A stretch of DNA of 64,000 nt from Deinococcus phoenicis (GTDB lineage Bacteria > Deinococcota > Deinococci > Deinococcales > Deinococcaceae), in the NCBI RefSeq assembly GCF_000599865.1, contig NZ_JHAC01000005.1:1-64000 (forward strand), in the 5' to 3' direction. The first letter of the stretch is position 1. Each line of letters begins with the position of its first letter. The translations under genes and the position numbers were made by a program. A model generated the notes under the pieces. The model made no database searches. It was not told the DNA's origin and was given only the letters and a program-made list of their open reading frames with translations. This document shows, in pieces, positions 54,001 through 64,000 of the stretch.

Positions 54001-54353
54001 CGCTGGTCAACATGGGGCATGCCCTGGCCCGCCTGGGTCAACTGGAGGAGGCGCGGGCCGCCCACCTGGAGGGTGCCCGCCTCGCCGCGCAGTGTGACGC
54101 GCCCTCGGTGGTCTCGGAGGCCCTGGGCGGCCTGGCCGACCTCCTGGCCCGCGAGGACTGCCCCGCAGAAGCGCGCACGCTGCTGGACCTCGCCCTGGCC
54201 CATCCCGGCGCGACCAGCGAGGTGCGGCATTTTTTCGCGCCGCTTCAGGAAAGCCTGACGGGGCGGGCAGCCGGGCCTCTACCTGACCCGCTCCTGCCGC
54301 TGCTGGCCGAGCTGAAGGTGCCGCACCCGCAGGGCCAGCCTCAGTCCCGGTAG
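51018..54353 (+). CDS. GGDEF domain fused to NTPase-like and TPR regions
   Basis: 1111 residues. Residues 10-165 are a diguanylate cyclase domain with an intact LGGDEF (83-87) and CDLDHLKLINDTFGH, so it could make cyclic-di-GMP. Residues about 190-330 resemble a degenerate NTPase (LAVLLDDAAHLDP). A second NTPase has Walker A TGPPGRGKT at about 431-440 and Walker B TLLLLDAPAP, as in STAND signalling ATPases. From about 780 to the end are TPR-like helical repeats. No membrane helices or receiver are seen. The ATG at 51018 has no ribosome site; a GTG at 51027 is possible. Confidence 0.82.
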   Translation: MGSVRRPATRDHLTHLHTRAAFQADLAERAEAGSGCALLLCDLDHLKLINDTFGHLVGDEALRALAATLRAHLRPGWQAYRLGGDEFAVVADGSADVLAAWGEALMEALAARPDRALRVSMGVAELGRLELGRLAHDPQTLFAQADARLYLAKRQGRGRLVREDAPQWPDRWDDPQPRLLERDGARAQAVAFLKAARLQAGRLAVQAAPGCGLSAFLWELDLIAQSLGYQTFRVRGNPVRARRQYGAWATVTLNGLPYLGVPDALPDELRREQPLAVLLDDAAHLDPDTRAVLGPLLGRAQAVVTGQTGSGPAPQDQPSLTLPPLSDAGILALAEAQAGQPLGEEARTWLTRRVEGRPARLSPWLSALLLEARLRRQPVRLLTQAPPGDWEVAVTRHVPQALPPHLPFLYGRVQELREAAQLLHGHALLTVTGPPGRGKTRLARQLLWEVRGAFAGNAHEVRLADARSPESVLARISEALIGTAVAPTDLHAVGRLLERRPTLLLLDAPAPYMLPARALETLLTLSPSTRVIVTAGAPLGLHGEAVLPLAPLPDAQVRSALVGQRPAPHEDEAALNWLTGEVGGEPGPLEALLPMVRTFGLAGTVEHLRRSGPAERAGALLWPELGAPERRVLAALSTFAGPFDLPWAEHVAQASPFLVSALLDHHLLQPAGGGLYRLPDTLLRQSQAQWQRSPGIHRRARERALFRAQAALSAHPFESAAWFMHLDTQYPVLRALLAGHLQAATQLGTALTRLLLNITPYRLARTYLYDASEDLQAARALHEPSAPPSRMSVGVQLALASTLQQLGQHGEAQSLLDETRGQAERLGDRELLIRVLLTQARVLHRRSAYAEARAMFASAHAQAQTLSGLTLAVRALGGQARSEIYLGDLAAAQSHVQTALRQAEALGQPRLLADLLNTAAMAASERRDLRRASELYGQALALHDSYGGQTGQTLNLTGLAWVALLRGEYDQSVYLSRRVLRHAQDAGQSWEIANALVNMGHALARLGQLEEARAAHLEGARLAAQCDAPSVVSEALGGLADLLAREDCPAEARTLLDLALAHPGATSEVRHFFAPLQESLTGRAAGPLPDPLLPLLAELKVPHPQGQPQSR

Positions 54354-54529
54354 GACGGTTCCCCGACCGGGCAGCCGGCAACTTCCGGCGGGGGACGGGG
54401 TGCCGCAGGCCTTCCAGCCGATTTTCTGGGAGCCGGATGATGAGAAACAAATTGCTAGAGGTCGTTTGGGACAGCGGATGCGTTCTCATCGTTCAAGTAG
54501 CCACCCTGCTTTGATCGCTTGACGCTGTA
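54354..54529. other. Convergent intergenic region with possible transposon-end remnant
   Basis: A small GCCGG/CCGGC hairpin follows the GGDEF gene. Bases 54455-54533 are bounded by CTAG and are much more AT-rich than their surroundings, starting TAGAGGTCGTTTGGGACAG, which looks like one end of a transposable element. The second CTAG (54530-54533) forms the TAG stop of the regulator gene. No inverted partner is found, so this is only a possible remnant. Confidence 0.35.
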
Positions 54530-55519
<990 letters not shown>

Positions 55520-55589
55520 GGCCCCAGGATAAGGCGGGAAGGCCACGCGGGGCAGGCGCGCTCCCCCCATAACCGAAAACTTTGGACCG

Positions 55590-55640
55590 TGAACACTTGT
55601 TCGCTTCTACTTGACAAATGTTCAGCGGCTGCGGAAGATA
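55590..55640 (+). promoter_or_regulatory. glpF promoter with two tandem operator palindromes
   Basis: TGAACACTTGTTCG (55590-55603, perfect GAACA/TGTTC arms) and TTGACAAATGTTCA (55611-55624) are similar sites with centres 21 bp apart. The second overlaps a -35 box TTGACA (55611-55616); a -10-like AAGATA follows after 18 bp (55635-55640). A regulator bound here would cover the promoter. Confidence 0.7.
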
Positions 55641-55766
55641 AGCGAACCGACAATTCGGTGCAGACCGGTGCTGGACCCCAGGAAGCTGCCACCGCCGGGA
55701 GGCAAGCCGGCCGGCCCGGCCCCTCGGCTCCCGCAGGGCAGCACAGGCCGCACCAAAAGGGGGAGT

Positions 55767-56591
55767 ATGAAATTTACCGTAGGTCAGGAGTTCATGGCGG
55801 AGCTGCTCGGCACGATGGTCCTGATCCTCTTCGGGGTGGGGGTGGTGGCGATGGTGACGATCTTCGCCAGCACCAACCCGGTGATTCCCGGCGAGATCGT
55901 GAAGGGCGGCTACGTCAACGTCACGCTGGGGTGGGGCTTCGCGGTGCTGATGGGCATCTTTATCGCGGGCACGATCAGCGGCGCGCACCTGAATCCCGCC
56001 GTGACCATCGCCCTGGCCGCGACCGGGCGCTTTCCGTGGTCGAAGGTCTTGCCCTACATCGTCGCGCAGATGATCGGGGCGTTCCTGGGCGCGGCCATCG
56101 TGTTCGCCGTGTATCACGCCAAGTGGATCGGCTTTGACCCCGAGCTGGCCCGCACCGCCGGGGTCTTCAGCACCTTTCCTGCCGTCCCCGGCTTCTGGCC
56201 CGGCTTCGTCGATCAGGTGGTCGGCACCGCGCTGCTGGTGGGCCTGATTCTGGCCATTGGCGACAAGCTGAACAATCCGGCGGGGGCCGCGTGGGGCGGG
56301 CTGGCCGTGGCCTTTGTGGTGATGGCCATCGGCATCAGCTTCGGCGGCATGAACGGGTATGCGATCAACCCCGCCCGTGACGCTGGCCCGCGCATCTTCG
56401 CGGTGCTGGCAGGCTTCAAGAACACCGGGGACCTCAACGTCTGGCTGGTGCCCATCATCGGCCCCATCGTGGGCGGGGTGCTGGGTGCCTTTATCTACGA
56501 CTTCATCATCGGCAGGCCCCTCGCCCGCGCCGGGGAAGCCGTGACCGGCGAGCAGGGCGTGGACCCGGCCTTCAACCTCGAACAGCGCTGA
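55767..56591 (+). CDS. glpF: Glycerol facilitator (aquaglyceroporin)
   Basis: 274 residues, ATG at 55767, AAGGGGGAG upstream. Six membrane helices and the two pore loops HLNPAVT and AINPARD; the Asp after NPAR is the glycerol-channel mark that separates GlpF from water-only channels. It lets glycerol enter for phosphorylation by GlpK, encoded 124 bp downstream. Confidence 0.95.
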   Translation: MKFTVGQEFMAELLGTMVLILFGVGVVAMVTIFASTNPVIPGEIVKGGYVNVTLGWGFAVLMGIFIAGTISGAHLNPAVTIALAATGRFPWSKVLPYIVAQMIGAFLGAAIVFAVYHAKWIGFDPELARTAGVFSTFPAVPGFWPGFVDQVVGTALLVGLILAIGDKLNNPAGAAWGGLAVAFVVMAIGISFGGMNGYAINPARDAGPRIFAVLAGFKNTGDLNVWLVPIIGPIVGGVLGAFIYDFIIGRPLARAGEAVTGEQGVDPAFNLEQR

Positions 56592-56621
56592 GGGGCGCTG
56601 CGCGCCGTCCAACTGTCTCAA

Positions 56622-58390
<1,769 letters not shown>

Positions 58391-58510
58391 GCGCTTTCCC
58401 CTTTCCCAGACGCGCCCGGAGCCGTACTCGTCCGGGCGCGTCTGCCTTCCCCCAGTCCTGACCGCCCACCTTCATCGAGGGTGCCTGAATTGAACCGTGT
58501 GCCTTCCCGC

Positions 58511-58545
58511 TGAACAGGCGTTCATTCTGTGCGAACATCTGTTCA
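58511..58545 (+). promoter_or_regulatory. Two tandem operator palindromes upstream of glpD
   Basis: TGAACAGGCGTTCA (58511-58524) and CGAACATCTGTTCA (58532-58545) match the pair at the glpF promoter, again with centres 21 bp apart. No clear -10 is seen beside them. Confidence 0.65.
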
Positions 58546-58579
58546 AACGGTTTTCCTCCTCTCCCCGAAAGGACCTCCC

Positions 58580-60127
<1,548 letters not shown>

Positions 60128-60143
60128 GCGACCGGCGCTGAAG

Positions 60144-60176
60144 GGGGAACCTGGACCCGCGCGGCCCGGGTTCCCC
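60144..60176. terminator. Probable terminator between glpD and the convergent gene
   Basis: GGGGAACC (60144-60151) and GGTTCCCC (60169-60176) form an 8-bp stem with a 17-base loop, 16 bases after the glpD stop. Confidence 0.55.
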
Positions 60177-60199
60177 GCCGGGCTGCCGCCCCCGGCACC

Positions 60200-60859
60200 T
60201 TACCTGATCCTCCCTCCCCGCAGGAGGGACCAGCCTTCATTCTCGTGAAGGCGGGGGTCAGGCCGGGGCCAGGAGGCCACCTGTGGATGGGGGTCATAGG
60301 CTTTGATCCCGGCCTCGCTGACAGAGGCCAGGAAGGACAGCCGCTTCTCGCCCAGGGCCGTGACCCTCAGTTCGTAGCCCCGCACGAGGACAGGCCGCCC
60401 CAGCTTCACCCCGGGCAACGGACGCCTGAGCTTGACGTGGTACTCGCCGGCCACGTCGTAGCGGCCCAGACCAAAGGAGGCCACCTGGGCCTCAGGAATC
60501 AGGAGGGTTGCGGGGTGATGCAGGACCGGGCTGAGTTCCCTGACCACGCTCACCCCGCCGCCCGTGAGGTGCAGGCGGACATGCCGGACATCGCGCCGCA
60601 GCGTGGCCCGGCCCTCCGGCGTAAGTTCCAGTTCAGGCGAGAGGCTTTCGACCTTCAGCGCCAGACCGTGCAGGACCCTCGTTCCCCTGGAGGCACGAAA
60701 CTCAAGCTGCGCCGTGGGTTGCAGGTCGCTCAGACGATGATCGCGCTCCCGCACTTCCAGGATCAGCGGGGCGGCCACCTGCGCCGAGGACACCGGCGGG
60801 CCAGGCAGCGTGCAGAGCATCAGACCGGCCAGCAAGACCCGAAAACGAGAGACGTTCAC
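60200..60859 (-). CDS. Secreted hypothetical protein
   Basis: 219 residues from a GTG at 60859; TATGCT lies 8 bases upstream and there is no ribosome site, so a leaderless transcript is possible. A signal peptide (about 1-27, VLLAGLMLCTLPGPPVSSAQ) precedes a domain rich in short beta strands (LRRDVRHVRLHLTGGG; GRYDVAGEYHVKLRR; LVRGYELRVTALGEKRLSF). No family is recognised. It stands alone between glpD and a GGDEF gene. Confidence 0.65.
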   Translation of the reverse strand: MNVSRFRVLLAGLMLCTLPGPPVSSAQVAAPLILEVRERDHRLSDLQPTAQLEFRASRGTRVLHGLALKVESLSPELELTPEGRATLRRDVRHVRLHLTGGGVSVVRELSPVLHHPATLLIPEAQVASFGLGRYDVAGEYHVKLRRPLPGVKLGRPVLVRGYELRVTALGEKRLSFLASVSEAGIKAYDPHPQVASWPRPDPRLHENEGWSLLRGGRIR

Positions 60860-61323
60860 GGTTGGGGAGCATAGCCGACCCCCGACCTGTTTCGCCGCCG
60901 TGACCAGCCCGCCCCGGCGCGCGGGTGTGCCCCGGAGAGCCGGGCGACCCCACCCCCAGTGGGAGAGCTGCGGGGAAGGCTGCACGCCAGAAGCCGTCCA
61001 GGAGAGGGTGGCCTCACTTGCCCCCTCTTCACGTCGGACGGCCCGCCCTGAAGTGTGAGGAAGCTGTGATTCCTTGATTTTTACAGTTTTGGCAATGGAC
61101 ACACCGACTGCACCGCCGGGGAGGCTCTGGGCTTCCGGCGCGCTGTTGTGTGTGCCCCCAGGCGTCTTTGCCGGGGCGTCCAGATGTGCCAGGGCCTTCA
61201 GAAAGGCACCGAGAGGCTTTCCGAATCCCACGCACGCTGCGGTTTCGTGCCTGTTCTGAAGCCTATGCCAGACGGCCTGTTCTCCTCCGCTGTCACGGCC
61301 TCTGTCACGCAGGGCCACCCCTG
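60860..61323. other. Gene-free divergent region
   Basis: No convincing gene. An AT-rich patch at about 61065-61095 (TTGATTTTTACAG) is the most promoter-like part and could serve the GGDEF gene downstream. Confidence 0.4.
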
Positions 61324-62370
61324 ATGTGCGCGCCCTGTGCCCACCTCCAGCAGGCCGATCCGCAACACTTCATTCTGCGGGTGCCCCTGCTGGCGGCCGT
61401 GACCGCCATGATCCTCCTCATCGGCCTGCGAGTCGCCGCGCCGGTTTACCTGGCCCTGGTGGCGGCCTTCGTGGTGTTCGACCTGCTGGCCCTGTTCGGC
61501 CCGGCGCGCTGGCGGCCTGCCCTGCTGGCCCGCGCTCCGGGTGTCTACGCGCTGCTCCTGCTCACGGTCTGGGTCTGTGCCCTGTACGCCCTGCCCACCC
61601 ATCCGGCCACGCGCATGACCCTCCTGACCGTGGTCCTGCACACGACCACCCTCTACGTGTTCTTCTTCGTGCAGCGGCCTCCCGGGGTCGCCACCCGCCG
61701 GGCCTGCCTGACGCTGGGGGCGTTCGTGGTCACGGCACTGCCGCACAGCTGGAAGTCGCTCGGCTGGCAGGGGGCCTTCGACGGCGTGACGCTGCCGATC
61801 ACGCTGCTGTGCTCGCATGGCGTACTGATCCTGGTGCTGCGGTCGTTCAGCCAAGCGCGCGATCAGCTCGCTCAGGAACAGGCCCGGGCGCGGGCACTGC
61901 ATGAACTGGCCCACCGCGATCCCTTGACCGAGCTGTATAACCGGCGGGCACTGGAACGCGACCTGGCCCTGGCCGTTCAGAACGAACCGTCCGGGCAGCT
62001 GCTGGCGCTGATCGACATAGACGGCCTGAAGCAGGTCAACGACACGCTGGGACACGCGGCGGGTGACGATCTGCTGCGGCGCTTCGCGGTGGGCTTTGCC
62101 CAGACCGTGAAACCGGGGGGCCGGGCCTACCGCCTCAGTGGGGACGAGTTCGCCCTGCTGCTGGAAGGAGCCGGGCCGGACCTCGCCGCGCAGGTGGTCC
62201 GGGACGTGACACGTGAAGTCCGCGAGGTGTATCCCCTGGCCGGGGCCAGTGTGGGAGCGGCCTGCCGGCGAAGTGGGGAAACACCCGGCGCCTGGCTCTC
62301 GCGGGCCGACCAGGCCATGTACGGACACAAGAAACGTCTCTCCCCGCCCACCGCCTCCTCCCGCAGATAA
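61324..62370 (+). CDS. Membrane-anchored diguanylate cyclase (GGDEF protein)
   Basis: 348 residues from the ATG at 61324; the ribosome site is weak (AGGG), and no better start is seen. Six hydrophobic helices fill residues 17-180 (for example PVYLALVAAFVVFDLLALFG). A coiled linker leads to a GGDEF domain at about 195-340 with DIDGLKQVNDTLGHAAGDD and the active loop RLSGDEF (Ser replacing the first Gly, a variant found in active enzymes). Probably makes cyclic-di-GMP in response to a membrane signal. Confidence 0.85.
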   Translation: MCAPCAHLQQADPQHFILRVPLLAAVTAMILLIGLRVAAPVYLALVAAFVVFDLLALFGPARWRPALLARAPGVYALLLLTVWVCALYALPTHPATRMTLLTVVLHTTTLYVFFFVQRPPGVATRRACLTLGAFVVTALPHSWKSLGWQGAFDGVTLPITLLCSHGVLILVLRSFSQARDQLAQEQARARALHELAHRDPLTELYNRRALERDLALAVQNEPSGQLLALIDIDGLKQVNDTLGHAAGDDLLRRFAVGFAQTVKPGGRAYRLSGDEFALLLEGAGPDLAAQVVRDVTREVREVYPLAGASVGAACRRSGETPGAWLSRADQAMYGHKKRLSPPTASSRR

Positions 62371-62529
62371 GGGGCCAGCCGCTCCCTGCTGCTGGCCATC
62401 AGCGCACACGCTGAACCGGGCCTTTATGCTGGGCGGAGGTTGACCCGGCCGGGTGCCTGCCCGGACCCCCGGGCGGTCTTTGCGGGTCATTCCAGGCATT
62501 CCTCTTTCCCCTGGCAGGACTGGAGCATC

Positions 62530-63601
<1,072 letters not shown>

Positions 63602-63609
<8 letters not shown>

Positions 63610-64000
63610 GGGACCCGCCCGCCCGCCGACCTTCGAGGAGGTGTTCGGCCGCCCGCCCGAGGTGACGGCGCAGGCTCCGGGCCGGGTGAACCTGCTGGGT
63701 GAACACACCGACTACCAGGGCGGCTTCGTGCTCCCCAGCGCGATTCCGCAACACACGGTGGTGGCCCTGGGCCGGAATGGCGGGGACACCCACCACCTCT
63801 ACTCCGTCAACTTCGGGCAGCGGCTGGAGGTGCCCCTGGGCGAGACGGGCACGGACTTTGCGCCCTACGTGACCGGCTGCATCGCCCTCACGGGGGTCGG
63901 GGACGCGCTGGACGTGTGGATCACCTCGGACGTGCCCTCCGGCGGCCTGTCGAGCAGCGCGGCGCTGGAAATCGCCGCCCTGCGCGCGCTGCGGGAAGTG
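63602..64000 (+). CDS. galK: Galactokinase, N-terminal part (3' end outside window)
   Basis: The ATG at 63602 follows GGGAGG by 6 bases; the frame is open to the last base (133 codons). The galactokinase signature [19 protein letters not shown] and the ATP loop [13 protein letters not shown] are both present. It phosphorylates galactose for GalT. The remaining two thirds of the protein lie beyond the window. Confidence 0.93.

Noticed and set aside
61074..61259. A small gene before the GGDEF protein
   Set aside because: No ribosome site, no hydrophobic or conserved pattern.

Overview
This window is a chromosomal stretch of a very GC-rich bacterium. The most likely host is a Deinococcus or a close relative. 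The reasons are the strongly GC-biased third codon positions, densely packed genes with 1-4 base stop/start overlaps, frequent GTG and TTG starts, several starts lying 6-8 bases after a TANNNT -10 box (leaderless style), and a chemosensory CheB/CheR set with no flagellar genes. This is inference; no rRNA or other marker gene is present.

Layout. (1) 1-7571: the tail of an IS630-type transposase, the first of three copies of a short mobile repeat (MITE), and a sensory cluster. The cluster has a PAS kinase that lacks its phospho-acceptor histidine and two CheB methylesterases with a C-terminal zinc-ribbon-like tail, divergent from a large CheB-CheR-PAS fusion. (2) 7820-11423: a branched-chain amino acid type ABC transporter (permease, permease-ATPase fusion, ATPase) without a binding protein, followed by a structured 272-base element of unknown kind. 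(3) 11822-20939: a methyltransferase, a GH2 glycosidase, an ECF sigma / RskA anti-sigma pair with a repeat-containing secreted protein, a GMC oxidoreductase, and hmp-nsrR with a candidate NsrR site.

(4) 21063-42165: a large exopolysaccharide locus. It holds a Wzc-like BY-kinase, three GT4 glycosyltransferases, a polyprenyl-phosphate sugar transferase, galE, a flippase, a Wzy/ligase, an LCP-family protein and two paralogous glycosidase-like lipoproteins. One lipoprotein gene sits behind a clear class I cyclic-di-GMP (GEMM) riboswitch. A protein resembling a catalytically dead Cas3/SF2 helicase is translationally coupled to the BY-kinase. A MoxR-DUF58-vWA module is embedded in the locus. (5) 42305-47466: a tightly overlapped TetR-P450-hydrolase-Baeyer-Villiger monooxygenase-SDR catabolic operon. 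(6) 47571-54353: a hydroxyacid-oxoacid transhydrogenase-type dehydrogenase divergent from an acyl-CoA synthetase, then a GGDEF-ATPase-TPR protein.

(7) 54530-60127: glycerol use: a SorC-family regulator divergent from glpF-glpK, then glpD. Pairs of TGAACA-type palindromes, 21 bp centre to centre, lie upstream of both glpF and glpD and suggest one regulon. The third MITE copy follows glpK. (8) 60200-64000: a secreted hypothetical protein, a membrane GGDEF protein, and galT-galK (galK runs off the window).

The strongest discoveries are the cyclic-di-GMP riboswitch in the polysaccharide locus, the degenerate helicase in the same locus, the CTAG-targeted MITE that supplies the stop codons of two host genes, the paired glp operators, and the kinase without its histidine.
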